Positions 18,399 to 29,732 are shown, numbered from the stretch's first letter. The stretch is 64,000 nucleotides of DNA from Acetobacterium woodii (GCA_016213825.1 JACQZP010000020.1:83033-147032); one strand, 5' to 3'. Notes: generated by a model from the sequence alone, not told the origin. Made by a program: numbers and translations.

Positions 18399-18956
18399 AT
18401 GGTAAATGAGATCAAAGCGACAGCAAACGAAAAAATGGAAAAAGCACTAAGAAACCTTAATGAAAGTCTGGGAAGCTTACGAGCAGGAAGAGCGAACCCA
18501 CGTATTTTGGATAAGGTTGTGGTTGATTATTATGGTTCACCGACAGGATTAAATCAATTGGCGAACATCAGCACTCCTGAAGCACGAATGATTGTGGTGC
18601 AACCTTATGACGCCACTGCTATTCCCGCCATTGAAAAGGGAATTTTAAAATCTGATTTGGGTTTTAATCCGTCGAACGATGGTAAAATTATTCGTTTGTT
18701 AATACCCCAACTCACAGAAGAACGACGAAAAGAATTAGTCAAGTTAGTGAAAAAATATGGAGAAGAATGTAAAGTAGCAATGCGAAACATTCGCCGCCAT
18801 GCTATTCAGGAGTTAAAAGACAGCCAAAAAGAAGGACTGATTACCGAAGACGATTTAAAACAAGGTGAGAAAGAAATTCAAAAGGTAACGGACGATGAGA
18901 TTAAAAACATTGAGTCTATTCTAAAAGATAAAGAAGCAGAAATTTTAGAAGTTTAA
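18399..18956 (+). CDS. frr: Ribosome recycling factor
   Basis: A 185-residue RRF that splits post-termination ribosomes together with EF-G. Family segments [19 protein letters not shown] (here [16 protein letters not shown]), [15 protein letters not shown] and [15 protein letters not shown] are present, with the typical Lys/Glu-rich C-terminal helix. AGGAGG overlaps the end of pyrH and supports the ATG. In many Firmicutes uppS follows; here a terminator and then rimP follow. Confidence 0.97.
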   Translation: MVNEIKATANEKMEKALRNLNESLGSLRAGRANPRILDKVVVDYYGSPTGLNQLANISTPEARMIVVQPYDATAIPAIEKGILKSDLGFNPSNDGKIIRLLIPQLTEERRKELVKLVKKYGEECKVAMRNIRRHAIQELKDSQKEGLITEDDLKQGEKEIQKVTDDEIKNIESILKDKEAEILEV

Positions 18957-19010
18957 TTGTTTTTATGGATATGATTTCTTTAATTGTTTATTCAATTATA
19001 TAGTATTTCA

Positions 19011-19042
19011 TTAAGAGTGGGGAGACCCACTCTTAACTATTT
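19011..19042 (+). terminator. Intrinsic terminator after frr
   Basis: A perfect 11-bp stem (TTAAGAGTGGG / CCCACTCTTAA) with a GAGA tetraloop is followed by CTATTTTT. Confidence 0.88.
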
Positions 19043-19104
19043 TTCGAGTATGAATAAGATTTCTGACAAAAAGTAAAATTATAAATAAACTAAAAGGAAA
19101 AAGT

Positions 19105-19596
19105 ATGAAAAAAGTATCAAAAGAAGTATTTTTTGACGAATTGACTGCTCCAGTTGTGGAGTCGCTTGGTTATGAATTAACCGATTTAACCTTTGAAAAA
19201 AGAGGAAAGGATTGGTGTCTGACGCTGTTTATTGATTCGGAAAACGGCATTTCATTGGATGACTGTGAAAAAGTCAGCCGTCAGATCAGTGAACTGCTTG
19301 ATGAAAAAGATCCGATTGAACAGAGTTATTTTCTGGAAGTTTCTTCACCGGGAATGGATCGACCATTAAAAAAAGAAAAGCATTATTTATCAAATCTTGA
19401 TAAGAAGATTGCCATCCACCTTTTTGCACCATTAGATGGGAAAAAGGACATCGAAGGGGTATTAAAATCGTATAGTCAAGAAGAACTTACCCTGGAGTTG
19501 GAAAATGGTGATATGATTACACTGGAGAACAGTAAAATCGCAAAAGCAAATCGGTTGGATGAGTTGAATTTTAAAGCTCTTCCAGCTGCCGAATAA
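19105..19596 (+). CDS. rimP: Ribosome maturation factor RimP
   Basis: A 163-residue RimP that assists 30S subunit maturation. The characteristic ESLGYELTDLTFEKRGKDW-like start, SLDDCEKVSRQISELLDE and EVSSPGMDRPLKKEKHY segments are visible. An AAAGGAAA ribosome site precedes the ATG. It opens the rimP-nusA-ylxR-infB cluster conserved across bacteria. Confidence 0.96.
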   Translation: MKKVSKEVFFDELTAPVVESLGYELTDLTFEKRGKDWCLTLFIDSENGISLDDCEKVSRQISELLDEKDPIEQSYFLEVSSPGMDRPLKKEKHYLSNLDKKIAIHLFAPLDGKKDIEGVLKSYSQEELTLELENGDMITLENSKIAKANRLDELNFKALPAAE

Positions 19597-19619
19597 TACG
19601 GAAGGCGGAGAAAACTATT

Positions 19620-20813
19620 ATGAATCAGGAGTTTATACGCGCTCTGGATGTAATTCAAGAAGAAAAATCAATTGACAAAGAAGAATTAATTCAAGCAATT
19701 GAGGCAGCGATAACTACAGCTTACAAAAAGAATTATGGTAATTTACATAATGTAGAAATCAACATTGACCGTGAAAATGGTGATATTCAAGTTTTTGCTT
19801 TAAAAGAAATCGTTGAAGTGCCCGAGAATGATCATAGCCAAATCTCGCTTGAAAAAGCCCGAGAAGTTGATAGTAACTATCAGGTTGGTGATTTTTTCAG
19901 AAAAGAAGTAAGACCTCGGGATTTTGGCAGAATTGCAGCGCAAAATGCCAAACAATTAATTATTCAACGAATAAAAGAAGCTGAGCGAAATATTATCTAT
20001 AATGATTATCTTGAACGTCAGGATGAAGTTTTAACCGGGATTATCAAGCGAATTGAAAAAGGTGTTGTTTATGTTGAAGTCGGCAAACTGGAAGCGGTAA
20101 TGTTACCGTCTGAACAGACCACTGGCGAGAACTATGAACTTAATCAGCGATTGAAAGTATATCTGCTGATGGTCAAGAAAACAACTAAAGGCCCTCAGGT
20201 CAATGTTTCAAGAACACATCCTGGCCTGGTAAAACGCTTATTCGAATCCGAAGTTCCGGAAATTTTCGATGGTATTGTGGATATTGTATCTATTTCCAGA
20301 GAAGCAGGGTCAAGAACCAAGGTCGCTGTCAAAGCGAATGATCCCAGCATTGATCCGGTCGGCGCCTGTGTTGGTCAAAAAGGCGTTCGCGTCCAGAACA
20401 TTATTAATGAACTTCAGGGCGAAAAAATTGATGTTATTAAATGGAGCGACAGCATCGAAGAATATCTATCCAATGCACTAAGCCCGGCAAAAGTCGTTGA
20501 AATTATCCCCAATAAGGATGACAAAACTGCAATCGCAATTGTTGATGATTACCAATTATCACTGGCGATTGGTAAAGAAGGCCAGAATGTCCGTTTAGCG
20601 GCAAAACTAACGGGTTGGAAAATTGATATTAAAAGCAAAATCGATTATGTCAGCCAGCATCAAATCAAAGATGATAATAAAAATGTTATTGCAGATGATA
20701 TTTTGCTGGAATTAAAAGAAGAATTGGAGTTAGCGGAAGAATTAGAAACACTCGATGATTCCATTCTTGACGACGAACCCTTTTTTGAAGATGAACTGGA
20801 TCTCGAAAATTAA
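19620..20813 (+). CDS. nusA: Transcription termination/antitermination factor NusA
   Basis: A 397-residue NusA that binds RNA polymerase and nascent RNA. Domains in order are the N-terminal polymerase-binding domain (1-125), S1 (about 130-200; [19 protein letters not shown]) and two KH modules (about 205-345; [15 protein letters not shown] and [16 protein letters not shown]). The tail after about 355 is acidic (EEFEDEL-like, ending LDLEN) and lacks the acidic repeats of Proteobacteria. It follows rimP by 23 bases. Confidence 0.97.
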   Translation: MNQEFIRALDVIQEEKSIDKEELIQAIEAAITTAYKKNYGNLHNVEINIDRENGDIQVFALKEIVEVPENDHSQISLEKAREVDSNYQVGDFFRKEVRPRDFGRIAAQNAKQLIIQRIKEAERNIIYNDYLERQDEVLTGIIKRIEKGVVYVEVGKLEAVMLPSEQTTGENYELNQRLKVYLLMVKKTTKGPQVNVSRTHPGLVKRLFESEVPEIFDGIVDIVSISREAGSRTKVAVKANDPSIDPVGACVGQKGVRVQNIINELQGEKIDVIKWSDSIEEYLSNALSPAKVVEIIPNKDDKTAIAIVDDYQLSLAIGKEGQNVRLAAKLTGWKIDIKSKIDYVSQHQIKDDNKNVIADDILLELKEELELAEELETLDDSILDDEPFFEDELDLEN

Positions 20814-20879
20814 AGCTTTAATCAATAATATAGCTTTTTATGCTATAATACTTAGATAAAACAATGTCAGGGAGGTACA

Positions 20880-21152
20880 ATGAAAAAAATTCCACAGAGA
20901 ACCTGTGTTATATGCCATTCGAAATTTGATAAGCGAGACTTATTTAGGATTGTATCAGATAAATCTGGCGAAATTTTTTTTGATCCAACTGGAAAAGCAA
21001 ATGGACGTGGTGCTTATGTATGCAGTTCTGAAAAATGTATGGATCAATTCCTGAACAAAAATTACCTGGAACGGGCATTTAAAAGAAAAGTAGAAAGTGA
21101 TGTTGTCGAGATTGTTCGGCAGCAACTGTCAGAGAAAAAACAAATGAAATAA
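20880..21152 (+). CDS. YlxR family RNA-binding protein (DUF448)
   Basis: A 90-residue YlxR protein with the RTCVICHSKFDKRDLFRIV start and the signature GRGAYVC, conserved between nusA and infB in Gram-positives. YlxR has been linked to RNase P and global expression control in other species. The L7Ae-like ylxQ gene, which usually separates ylxR from infB, is missing. An extended -10 (TGCTATAAT, 20841-20849) just upstream may give an internal promoter, though its -35 is poor. Confidence 0.92.
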   Translation: MKKIPQRTCVICHSKFDKRDLFRIVSDKSGEIFFDPTGKANGRGAYVCSSEKCMDQFLNKNYLERAFKRKVESDVVEIVRQQLSEKKQMK

Positions 21153-21176
21153 TTAAATTTTGAAGGGAGGAATAAT

Positions 21177-23384
21177 ATGTCAAAATTAAGAGTATACGAT
21201 TTAGCAAAAAAATATAATATTCCAAGTAAAGATTTCGTAGCTATTTTAAATAAGCACAATATTCCTGTAAAAAACCATATGAGCGCCCTGACTGATCAAC
21301 AAATTGCCGAATTTGAAGAAAAATTCGATAAAGATAAGTATCAAGCAGAGCTGGAAGCAGAACCGAAAAAAGAATCGGTTAAGGAAACAACGACCGCAAA
21401 AACGAGTCAAGTTGTCCCAAAAGCGAGCACTGATACGAAAAAACCAACCAGACCACCACAAAAAAATCAACAAAATGCAGGGGGCAATGTGCCGAAAAAA
21501 ACTGAAGATAAAAAACGACCCGCAGCAGGCAACCAAGGTCAAGCACCTAAGGTACGGGATCACAGTAAAAAAGAAAAGACCGCAAGAAGTGTTTATAAAC
21601 GGATAAAAGATGAGAAAAAGAAATCCGTTCAATTAAATCAGACATTTGAAATTCCAGAGATTTTAACAGTCGGTGAACTGGCCGATATTCTTGAAATAAG
21701 TGCTACTGAAATTATCAAAACTCTGATGCTGGCCGGAACCATGGTTAGTATTAATCAGGAAATTGATTTTGAAACAGCCGCCATCGTTGCTGCTGAGTTG
21801 GGCTTCGAAGTCGAAGCTATTAAAATAGAAGATGTTGTTTCAAAAATTCTGGAAGAATATGATGAAGAAGAAAGTGAAAATGCAATACCACGACCACCCG
21901 TTGTCACCGTTATGGGACATGTCGATCATGGTAAAACCTCACTTCTTGATCGAATTCGTAAAGCAAATGTTATTGCAGGCGAAGCCGGTGGGATTACGCA
22001 ACATATCGGTGCCTATACCGTTAATATCAATAACCATGCCATTACTGTTATCGATACCCCGGGTCATGAGGCGTTTACTGCCATGCGTTCCCGTGGTGCC
22101 CAAATAACCGATATTGCCGTTCTGGTTGTCGCAGCTGACGACGGTGTTATGCCACAAACGGTGGAAGCCATCAATCATGCTAAAGCAGCTGGTGTTCCGA
22201 TTCTGGTTGCGATCAATAAAATTGATAAACCAGGAGCAGATCCGGAACGGGTTAAACAAGAGTTAACCAAATATAATCTGGTTGTTGAAGAATGGGGTGG
22301 CGAGACCATTGCCGTTAACGTCTCCGCAAAAACCGGGGAAGGAATCGAAACCCTGCTGGAAATGATCATTATGATGTCTGAAATGGAAGAACTCACTGCC
22401 GATCCTGGCCGTGAAGCCAGAGGCAGTGTCATTGAATCGCAAATTAAACGTGGTAAAGGATCCGTTGCGACCTTATTGGTTCAGCAAGGAACCTTGCATG
22501 TTGGGGATTCGATTATTTCGGGAACTACCTATGGTAAGATCCGGACAATGATTGATGATAAAGGCAAGCGCTTGAAGAAGGCTGGCCCATCTACGCCAGT
22601 AGAAATTTCAGGTCTTTCGGATATTCCTGCAGCCGGAGATGATTTCATCGTACTTGAAAATGAAAAAGAAGCTCGTCAACTAGCCGAAAAACGAAAAGAA
22701 ATGCAAAAAGGCGAACGTCAACGTCGTTCCAATATTTCCCTTGATGATCTGTTTAGCCAGATTCAGGATGGTAATATTCAGGATGTCAATATCATCATTA
22801 AAGCCGATGTTCAAGGTTCCATTGAAGCTATCAAACAATCCCTTGAAAAGCTGGATAATGAAGCAGTTCGGATTAATATTATCCATGGTGCGGTTGGTGC
22901 CATCAATGAAACGGATGTTTTACTTGCATCTACTTCAAATGCCATTGTCATTGGTTTTAATGTCAGACCAGATAAAAATGCTGTCAAGCTGGCCGAAACC
23001 GAAGAAGTGGATATTCGACTCTATCGGGTTATTTACGATGCGGTTGAAGATATCAAAAAAGCCATGGAAGGTATGCTGGCACCGGAATTCCGGGAAAAAG
23101 TCATGGGTAATGCTGAAATACGTGAAGTATTTAAAATCCCAAGCATCGGTACCATCGCCGGCTGTTATATCACCGAAGGAAAAATCAACCGGAATGATGA
23201 TGTCCGAATTATTCGCGATGGCATTGTTATATTAGAAGGAAAAATTGCGTCATTACGACGTTTCAAAGATGATGTAAAAGAAGTAAACACCGGATATGAA
23301 TGTGGAATTGGTATCGAAAAATACAATGACTTAAAAGTCGGCGATAACATTGAAGCATTTACCATGGAAAAAATCGAAAGATAA
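21177..23384 (+). CDS. infB: Translation initiation factor IF-2
   Basis: A 735-residue IF-2 GTPase that brings initiator tRNA to the 30S subunit. The IF2-N module ([18 protein letters not shown]) is followed by a Lys/Pro/Gln-rich linker (about 60-155) and a second IF2-N module (about 160-210). The G domain has G1 [12 protein letters not shown] (about 246), DTPGHEAF and NKIDKPG. Domains II-IV are complete. GGGAGG precedes the ATG. rbfA follows 38 bases downstream. Confidence 0.98.
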   Translation: MSKLRVYDLAKKYNIPSKDFVAILNKHNIPVKNHMSALTDQQIAEFEEKFDKDKYQAELEAEPKKESVKETTTAKTSQVVPKASTDTKKPTRPPQKNQQNAGGNVPKKTEDKKRPAAGNQGQAPKVRDHSKKEKTARSVYKRIKDEKKKSVQLNQTFEIPEILTVGELADILEISATEIIKTLMLAGTMVSINQEIDFETAAIVAAELGFEVEAIKIEDVVSKILEEYDEEESENAIPRPPVVTVMGHVDHGKTSLLDRIRKANVIAGEAGGITQHIGAYTVNINNHAITVIDTPGHEAFTAMRSRGAQITDIAVLVVAADDGVMPQTVEAINHAKAAGVPILVAINKIDKPGADPERVKQELTKYNLVVEEWGGETIAVNVSAKTGEGIETLLEMIIMMSEMEELTADPGREARGSVIESQIKRGKGSVATLLVQQGTLHVGDSIISGTTYGKIRTMIDDKGKRLKKAGPSTPVEISGLSDIPAAGDDFIVLENEKEARQLAEKRKEMQKGERQRRSNISLDDLFSQIQDGNIQDVNIIIKADVQGSIEAIKQSLEKLDNEAVRINIIHGAVGAINETDVLLASTSNAIVIGFNVRPDKNAVKLAETEEVDIRLYRVIYDAVEDIKKAMEGMLAPEFREKVMGNAEIREVFKIPSIGTIAGCYITEGKINRNDDVRIIRDGIVILEGKIASLRRFKDDVKEVNTGYECGIGIEKYNDLKVGDNIEAFTMEKIER

Positions 23385-23422
23385 GCGCAAGCCTATCTTT
23401 CCCATGAAGGAGGTAAAATCAA

Positions 23423-23806
23423 ATGGCATCTCATCGTAATGAAAAAATTAATGGGTTAATCCAAAGAGAATTGAGCCTTATTATTATCCATAAAATGAAA
23501 GACTCTCGTATTAAAGACAGCAATGTCAGCATTACCAGAGTTAAAGCAGCGCCCGATTTAAAAACTGCTACTGTTTATGTGAGTGTTTTTGGTGATGAAA
23601 AGCAGAAGAAGGTTGTACTTGAACTTTTAAACAATGCTAAAAGCTTTTTAAGATCAAGCCTTGGACAGGTTATTACTGTCCATTCGGTTCCAGCGCTGAT
23701 CTTTGAAATTGATAACTCAATTGAATATGGTATGCATATCGAATCGATTTTAAAAGGTTTGAAAGATGATAAAGAATTGAAGGATCAGAATGAAGAAAAT
23801 TCCTGA
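23423..23806 (+). CDS. rbfA: Ribosome-binding factor A
   Basis: A 127-residue KH-fold cold-shock and 16S rRNA maturation factor. The RNEKINGLIQRELSLII start and VYVSVFGDE strand match RbfA. GAAGGAGG precedes the ATG. Its 3' end overlaps the next gene by 17 bases, pointing to coupled translation. Confidence 0.95.
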   Translation: MASHRNEKINGLIQRELSLIIIHKMKDSRIKDSNVSITRVKAAPDLKTATVYVSVFGDEKQKKVVLELLNNAKSFLRSSLGQVITVHSVPALIFEIDNSIEYGMHIESILKGLKDDKELKDQNEENS

Positions 23807-24749
23807 TGAAATAATTAAATGCTTGAATGATAATCAGCGGTTCTTAATCCTGCTTCATCAGAAACCGGATGGGGATGCAATTGGTTCAGCCGTGGCTTTA
23901 GGGAAGGGTCTGAAACAGTTAAATAAAACGGTTGATTATTACATCGACCTTCCCCTTGAAGACAAACTTGTTTTTTTTAATGAAATTCAGGCGTTTAATC
24001 AACCGTTACAAGAAAGCTATGATGTTATTGTTTATTTGGATTGTTCCACCAGCAGCTTTGCTTTTTCGCCAGCCGAAATGCCAGCAGCTAAAATCAAACT
24101 AGTCATAGATCATCATAAAAGCAATGCTTTTTATGGTGATCTTAACTTTGTCGAAATCACTGGTGCAACCGCCGAAATCGTGTTTCGGATTTTGCGGGCA
24201 TTAACTGTTGAGTTTGATGAAGAAATGGCTGATGCTATTTTTACCGGGATCACAACCGATACGGGGAGTTTTCAATATTCGAATGTAACTGTCGATACCC
24301 ATTTAATTGCCAGTGAATTGTATGCCATTAAAACAAATTATGCCCCTCTCTCCAAAAGACTGCACACCCATAAGAACATTAATCAAATGAAAATGACTGG
24401 TGCTGCCATCCATTCATTGGAAATATTGGACAGTATGCCGATTGCCCTGATGATATTAGATCATGAGACCATCTTGAAATTTGGCGGAACGATTAATATC
24501 ACCGACGATGTTGCAAATCTGGGTCAAAATACAATTGGCGTCGCAATCACAGCGCTTTTGAAGGAAGTTGATCAGGGTGAATACCGGGTTTCTCTACGGG
24601 CTAAATTCCCCTATGATATTCATGAAATTGCATTAAAATACGGCGGTGGAGGACATGAACGGGCAGCAGGCTTTAATTTCAATGGTGACATTAATGAGCT
24701 TAAGCGTGATCTGATGGACGTTTATGAAAATCAAAATGGAGAAAATTAA
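23790..24749 (+). CDS. nrnA: Bifunctional oligoribonuclease / PAP phosphatase NrnA (DHH/DHHA1)
   Basis: A 319-residue DHH phosphoesterase that degrades short RNA oligomers and 3'-phosphoadenosine 5'-phosphate. Motifs are HQKPDGDAIGSAVAL, the DHHKSNAFYGD triad and the DHHA1 end GGGGHERAAGF. It starts inside rbfA (AAGGAT ribosome site, six bases before the ATG) and overlaps truB at its own 3' end. This rbfA-nrnA-truB order is typical of Firmicutes. Confidence 0.93.
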   Translation: MKKIPDEIIKCLNDNQRFLILLHQKPDGDAIGSAVALGKGLKQLNKTVDYYIDLPLEDKLVFFNEIQAFNQPLQESYDVIVYLDCSTSSFAFSPAEMPAAKIKLVIDHHKSNAFYGDLNFVEITGATAEIVFRILRALTVEFDEEMADAIFTGITTDTGSFQYSNVTVDTHLIASELYAIKTNYAPLSKRLHTHKNINQMKMTGAAIHSLEILDSMPIALMILDHETILKFGGTINITDDVANLGQNTIGVAITALLKEVDQGEYRVSLRAKFPYDIHEIALKYGGGGHERAAGFNFNGDINELKRDLMDVYENQNGEN

Positions 24750-25656
24750 CGGCGCCAATGGCTATCTCAATGTCTACAAAGAAAAAGGCATGACTTCGCA
24801 CGATGTCGTGTTTAAGGCTCGAAAAATTTTAAAGACAAAGAAAATTGGTCATACCGGCACGCTGGATCCAGATGCCCAGGGCGTTCTTGTTTTATGTGTT
24901 GGCCAGGCCACCAAAATGGTTGAATATATCACGGATCACGAAAAGGTCTATGAGGCTGAAGTCATCCTGGGGATGGAAACGGACACCTGTGATATATCAG
25001 GAACAATCATCAGTGAATGCGAACACAGGATAAGCCGAGACGCTTTTGAAGATGTCTTGAAGCAGTTTACTGGCAATATTCGTCAAAAACCACCGATCTA
25101 CTCAGCCATCCGTGTTAATGGAAAAAAACTCTACCACTATGCCAGAAATGGCGAGTCGGTCGAAATACCCGAACGGGATGTTCATATTGAGACGATCAAT
25201 CTGTTAGAGTTTTGTGAAGCGTCCCAAAAAGCCAACATAATGGTAACCTGTTCCAAAGGAACTTATATGCGTTCATTGTGCCGCGATATCGGCAACGCAT
25301 TGGGAACACTGGGATGCATGGGAAATCTGATCCGTCACCGGGTGGGTGAGTTCACAATCAAAGATGCACTAACTCTTGCTGAAATAGATGAAATATTTAA
25401 TCAAAACCAATCGATTCCACTTTTCTATCCGCTGGAGTTTTCCCTTGATCGATATAAAATCGTGCGCGCAACTGAGCAGGGGCGCAAGTTTTTGCTTAAT
25501 GGCAATAAGCTCTTTCAATGGAATATTCAGGAATCTCTGGATGATTTTATTGAAAATGAAATTTTGCGCTTATATGATGGCGAAAAACTTGTGGGGATGG
25601 GCAGATATTATGTCAATGAAGAAGGAAACTACATTAAACCTACAAAATTACTGTGA
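24724..25656 (+). CDS. truB: tRNA pseudouridine(55) synthase
   Basis: A 310-residue TruB that makes pseudouridine 55 in the tRNA T loop. Signatures are GYLNVYKEKGMTSHDVV, the catalytic-Asp loop GHTGTLDPDAQGVL, QKPPIYSAIRVNGKKLY and CSKGTYMRSLCRDIG, with a PUA-like C-terminus. Either ATG 24724 (overlapping nrnA by 26 bases) or ATG 24736 could be used; neither has a clear ribosome site, so translational coupling is likely. Confidence 0.95.
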   Translation: MKIKMEKINGANGYLNVYKEKGMTSHDVVFKARKILKTKKIGHTGTLDPDAQGVLVLCVGQATKMVEYITDHEKVYEAEVILGMETDTCDISGTIISECEHRISRDAFEDVLKQFTGNIRQKPPIYSAIRVNGKKLYHYARNGESVEIPERDVHIETINLLEFCEASQKANIMVTCSKGTYMRSLCRDIGNALGTLGCMGNLIRHRVGEFTIKDALTLAEIDEIFNQNQSIPLFYPLEFSLDRYKIVRATEQGRKFLLNGNKLFQWNIQESLDDFIENEILRLYDGEKLVGMGRYYVNEEGNYIKPTKLL

Positions 25657-25664
25657 GGTAACCA

Positions 25665-26573
25665 ATGACAACAAAAACGTATCACGGCGAAGAAATTGTT
25701 TTAGCGCTTGGCTTTTTTGATGGGGTACATCTGGGACATCAGGCTTTATTGGAAGAAACAAAAAAAATAGGTGAAAAGCTAAACTGTAAAACAGGCGTTA
25801 TGACATTTAAAGAACATCCGCTGGAATTAATTTTTCCAAATTATACGCCTTGGCTAATCACATCAAATACTGAGAAAGAATTGATGATTCAGAAATTTGG
25901 TGTTGATTATGTTTTTTTAAATCCTTTTACTGAAAAGCTGATGAAGCTGACTCCTGAAAAATTCATCACCGATTATTTATTAAAAAAATACAATGTCAAA
26001 GTCGTTGTGGTCGGTTTTAATTATAACTTTGGCTATAAGGGCATTGGCACTACCGATACTTTAAAAGAGTTAGGAAAAAAATATGGATTTGAGGTCGAAA
26101 TCCTGCCGCCTTTTATCATTAATACCCACTCAGTAAGTTCAACATTTATTCGTGAGCTAATCAGCTGTGGCCAGGTTGATGAAGTGAAAACCTTTCTGGG
26201 TCGCAATTATGCCTTGAGCGGCATTGTTGTTCAGGGAAAAGGATTGGGGCATCAATTCGGAATTCCGACAGCAAATATTAAACTAAACAAGAAAATAATT
26301 TTGCCAAGTACTGGTGTTTATTATACATATGTACATTATCAAGGAAAATGCTTTAATGCATTAACAAATCTTGGCTTCAATCCTACTTTTGAAAAACATC
26401 CGTTCAGCATTGAAACCTATATCTACGATTTCGATGAGGATATTTATAATCAGGAAATTACCATAGAATTCAAGAAGAAAATCAGAGATGAAATTAAATT
26501 TGATTCGATCGACGAATTAATTGTTCAAATAAAATCAGATATAAATCTGATTAGAAATGAGTTTATCAAATAA
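25665..26573 (+). CDS. ribF: Bifunctional riboflavin kinase / FAD synthetase
   Basis: A 302-residue RibF making FMN and then FAD from riboflavin. The N-terminal adenylyltransferase domain shows ALGFFDGVHLGHQALL and VVVGFNYNFGYKG. The C-terminal kinase domain shows GKGLGHQFGIPTANI and a SIETYIYDFDEDIY strand. GAGGTAACC is the ribosome site, eight bases after truB. Confidence 0.96.
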   Translation: MTTKTYHGEEIVLALGFFDGVHLGHQALLEETKKIGEKLNCKTGVMTFKEHPLELIFPNYTPWLITSNTEKELMIQKFGVDYVFLNPFTEKLMKLTPEKFITDYLLKKYNVKVVVVGFNYNFGYKGIGTTDTLKELGKKYGFEVEILPPFIINTHSVSSTFIRELISCGQVDEVKTFLGRNYALSGIVVQGKGLGHQFGIPTANIKLNKKIILPSTGVYYTYVHYQGKCFNALTNLGFNPTFEKHPFSIETYIYDFDEDIYNQEITIEFKKKIRDEIKFDSIDELIVQIKSDINLIRNEFIK

Positions 26574-26578
26574 ATACA

Positions 26579-26607
26579 TTTACATCGATATGTGTTTATG
26601 ATATACT
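26579..26607 (+). promoter_or_regulatory. Promoter of rpsO
   Basis: TTTACA (26579-26584) and TATACT (26602-26607) are 17 bases apart, just past the ribF stop. It gives a leader of about 80 bases, long enough for S15 autoregulation, though I cannot draw a known S15 site in it. Confidence 0.65.
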
Positions 26608-26692
26608 CATTAAGTTATTACCATTCACTTAGTTTTTTGAAACTCCAACAAAATACTCGGTTTATGGATAAATTAAAAACAAGGAGATTTAA

Positions 26693-26959
26693 ATGATCAG
26701 TAAAGAATTAAAAGCGCAGGTAGTCGAAGACTACAAAACACATGAAGGTGACACTGGTTCACCAGAGGTTCAAATTGCATTATTAACAGCAAGAATTAAC
26801 GATCTTAATGGACATCTTCAGATCCATAAAAAAGATCATCACTCACGACGTGGTCTGCTGAAACTAGTAGGACAACGAAGAAGATTATTAACTTATCTAA
26901 AAAACAAAGATATCAACCGATATCGTGAACTAATCCAAAGATTAGGTTTAAGAAAATAA
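26693..26959 (+). CDS. rpsO: 30S ribosomal protein S15
   Basis: An 88-residue S15 with the full family pattern ([45 protein letters not shown]). AAGGAG precedes the ATG by seven bases. It has its own promoter and terminator, next to pnp as in most bacteria. Confidence 0.98.
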   Translation: MISKELKAQVVEDYKTHEGDTGSPEVQIALLTARINDLNGHLQIHKKDHHSRRGLLKLVGQRRRLLTYLKNKDINRYRELIQRLGLRK

Positions 26960-26963
26960 TTTG

Positions 26964-26990
26964 GGGCGGAGTATTCCGCCCTTTTTTTTT
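26964..26990 (+). terminator. Intrinsic terminator after rpsO
   Basis: GGGCGGA pairs with TCCGCCC across GTAT and is followed by nine T. It is one of the strongest terminators in the window. Confidence 0.93.
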
Positions 26991-27101
26991 ACGTGAAGGT
27001 AATTGACCATCTGAATGTCATTATCCGCTGGCGCTACCCTCAAACCGCCAAAATGAAACAAAGTCATTTTATAGATAATTATAATAGAAAGCGAGAAAAG
27101 A

Positions 27102-29180
27102 ATGAATATTTTTGAAACTCAAATTGCTGGACGCCCGTTCCGAGTGGAAATTGGCGAAGTTGCACAACTTGCAAAAGGCGCAGCCATGATTCGATATGGC
27201 AAAACCGAAATTTTAGCAGTTGCCTCAGCTTCTAAAAAACCCCGTGAAGGTATGGATTTCTTCCCATTAAGCTGCGACTATGAAGAAAAACAATACTCAG
27301 TGGGGAAATTCCCCGGAGGGTTTATCAAACGAGAAGGACGCCCAACTGAACGCGCAATATTAAACTCAAGATTAATGGATAGACCAATCAGACCTCTCTT
27401 TCCAAAAGGCTTCCGAAATGACGTTCAGGTTGTAGCAACCGTTATGTCAGTTGATCAGGATAATGCCCCGGAAATTGCTGCGATGATAGGATCATCAATT
27501 GCCTTGTCGATATCTGACATTCCTTTCAATGGCCCAACTGGTGCTGTTGCTGTTGGTTATATTGATGGCGCATATATTATCAATCCTAATGAAGCTGAGC
27601 GCGAAATAAGCCAACTGAATTTAGTTGTTTCTGGAACTAAAGATGCCATTATGATGGTGGAAGCCGGTGCCAACGAAGTTTCAGAATCATTGATGCTGGA
27701 AGCTATTCTGCTTGCCCATGAAGAAATTAAAAAAATTGTCGCCTTCCAGGAAGAAATTATTGCTGTTGTTGGAAAAGAAAAACAGGTTTATACGCTGTTT
27801 ACACCAGCCGAAGAAATTAAAGCAGAAATTGTTGCTTTTTTAGGTGATCAATTATCAACTGCTGTAAAAACAGCCGATAAGCTGGAACGATTAGATAATA
27901 TTGAAGCAACAAAAAATCTTGTCAGAGAACATTTTTCGGAAACGTATCCTAATCAGGGTAATGAGATTGATGAAGTGCTTAATTCATTAGTCAAAAAAGA
28001 AATTCGTCGCATGATTCTTGAAGATCGGATTCGTCCTGATAATCGAAAAATGGATGAAATTCGCCAGATTACTGCCAAAATCGACTTTTTGGAAAGACCC
28101 CATGGTTCCGGACTGTTTACTCGGGGCGAAACCCAGGTGCTGTCAGTTGTAACACTTGGGGTATTAGGCGATGTCCAAAAACTGGATGGCTTATCAAACG
28201 AAGACTCCAAACGATATATTCACCATTATAACTTCCCATCCTACAGTGTTGGCGAAGCCCGACCTTCCCGTGGCCCAGGCCGTCGTGAAATCGGACATGG
28301 TGCTTTGGCTGAACGGGCGCTGATTCCGGTACTGCCATCAGAAGACGTATTCCCATATGCAATTCGAGTGGTTTCTGAAGTATTAAGTTCAAATGGATCG
28401 ACTTCTCAAGCCAGTGTTTGTGGCAGTTCCCTTTCCTTAATGGCGGCTGGGGTTCCATTAAAGGCACCGGTAGCTGGGATTGCCATGGGCCTTATCAAAG
28501 AAGACGATAAGTTGGCGATTCTTTCTGATATTCAGGGAATGGAAGATTTCCTTGGCGACATGGATTTCAAAGTTGCCGGAACTGCTGATGGTATCACTGC
28601 CATCCAAATGGATATTAAAATTGATGGTATCAACAAACAAATTTTAACTGAAGCTCTGGAACAGGCGCGAATCGGCCGACTCCATATTCTGGGAATTATG
28701 AACGAAGAAATCGCTGAATCCCGAAAAGAATTATCACCATATGCACCACGAATCATCATTTTCCAGATTAAACCAGATAAAATCAGAGACGTCATCGGCT
28801 CAGGCGGTAAGGTTATCAATAAAATCATTGATGATACCGGCGTTAAAATTGATATTGAAGATGATGGACGAATCTTTATTGCGTCAGTGGATACCGAATC
28901 CGGTAACCGTGCCAAGGAAATTATCGAAAATATCGTACGGGAAATTGAAGTTGGCGAAGTGTTGACTGGCAAGGTTGTCCGAATCATGAATTTTGGCGCT
29001 TTTGTATCACTGCCAGGCGGAAAAGATGGTTTAGTTCATATTTCTAAACTTGCCAACGAACGCGTCAATGCGGTTGAAGATGTTGTGAAAATTGGTGATG
29101 AGGTAACCGTTAAGGTTATGGAAATTGATGGCCAGGGACGAATTAATTTATCCCGAAAAGCAATGCTGCCAAAGGAATAA
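27102..29180 (+). CDS. pnp: Polyribonucleotide nucleotidyltransferase (PNPase)
   Basis: A 692-residue 3'-5' phosphorolytic exoribonuclease. It has two RNase PH domains (about 1-230 and 310-540; [48 protein letters not shown]), then KH ([17 protein letters not shown], about 560) and S1 ([16 protein letters not shown], about 620). A TATAAT (27080-27085) lies 16 bases before the ATG without a good -35. dut starts two bases after the stop. Confidence 0.98.
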   Translation: MNIFETQIAGRPFRVEIGEVAQLAKGAAMIRYGKTEILAVASASKKPREGMDFFPLSCDYEEKQYSVGKFPGGFIKREGRPTERAILNSRLMDRPIRPLFPKGFRNDVQVVATVMSVDQDNAPEIAAMIGSSIALSISDIPFNGPTGAVAVGYIDGAYIINPNEAEREISQLNLVVSGTKDAIMMVEAGANEVSESLMLEAILLAHEEIKKIVAFQEEIIAVVGKEKQVYTLFTPAEEIKAEIVAFLGDQLSTAVKTADKLERLDNIEATKNLVREHFSETYPNQGNEIDEVLNSLVKKEIRRMILEDRIRPDNRKMDEIRQITAKIDFLERPHGSGLFTRGETQVLSVVTLGVLGDVQKLDGLSNEDSKRYIHHYNFPSYSVGEARPSRGPGRREIGHGALAERALIPVLPSEDVFPYAIRVVSEVLSSNGSTSQASVCGSSLSLMAAGVPLKAPVAGIAMGLIKEDDKLAILSDIQGMEDFLGDMDFKVAGTADGITAIQMDIKIDGINKQILTEALEQARIGRLHILGIMNEEIAESRKELSPYAPRIIIFQIKPDKIRDVIGSGGKVINKIIDDTGVKIDIEDDGRIFIASVDTESGNRAKEIIENIVREIEVGEVLTGKVVRIMNFGAFVSLPGGKDGLVHISKLANERVNAVEDVVKIGDEVTVKVMEIDGQGRINLSRKAMLPKE

Positions 29181-29182
29181 CA

Positions 29183-29635
29183 ATGATTAAAAATTATTCG
29201 ATAAAAATACTGAATCAATCCCAGTATCCGTTACCGGAATATCAGACCATCGGTTCCGCCGGCGTGGATTTGTACGCAAATCTTGATTCGAAAATGATTA
29301 TTATGCCTCATAAGGTTTATCAGATTCCAACCGGTATATTTCTGGAAATGCCCATCGGCGTTGAAGCCCAAATTCGGGCCAGAAGTGGATTGGCACTTAA
29401 ACATGGTTTATCGCTGGTTAACGGTATCGGCACCATTGATGCCGATTATCGTGGAGAAATTAAGATAATTCTGATAAACTTATTGGATAAGATGTATCAG
29501 CTGGAACCGGGCGAACGGATTGCCCAAATGGTTTTTTCTGAGTATATCAAGGCCGATTTCACAGAAGTTTTTAGTATCGAAGAATTGGAATCCAGTGAAC
29601 GCAGCGATGGCGGCTTCGGGCATTCTGGAAAATAA
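29183..29635 (+). CDS. dut: dUTP diphosphatase
   Basis: A 150-residue trimeric dUTPase, hydrolysing dUTP to dUMP and diphosphate. All five motifs are traceable: SAGVDLYAN, RARSGLALKHG, GTIDADYRGEI, GERIAQMVF and the C-terminal arm RSDGGFGHSG (usually RG.GGFGSTG). It starts two bases after pnp, so it is almost certainly cotranscribed, and it is followed by a terminator. Confidence 0.95.
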   Translation: MIKNYSIKILNQSQYPLPEYQTIGSAGVDLYANLDSKMIIMPHKVYQIPTGIFLEMPIGVEAQIRARSGLALKHGLSLVNGIGTIDADYRGEIKIILINLLDKMYQLEPGERIAQMVFSEYIKADFTEVFSIEELESSERSDGGFGHSGK

Positions 29636-29732
29636 TTAAATTTGACTAAATAATTAACAAGTAAGCTAGAGCCATGAATTTTTAAAATGATTGCTGCACC
29701 GCTTTCCAATATTATCGTTATAGCATAATCTC

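Noticed and set aside
21246..21632. A 128-codon minus-strand frame opposite infB.
   Set aside because: It is Phe/Cys-rich, as expected from the antisense of the Lys-rich infB linker; no start signal is seen.
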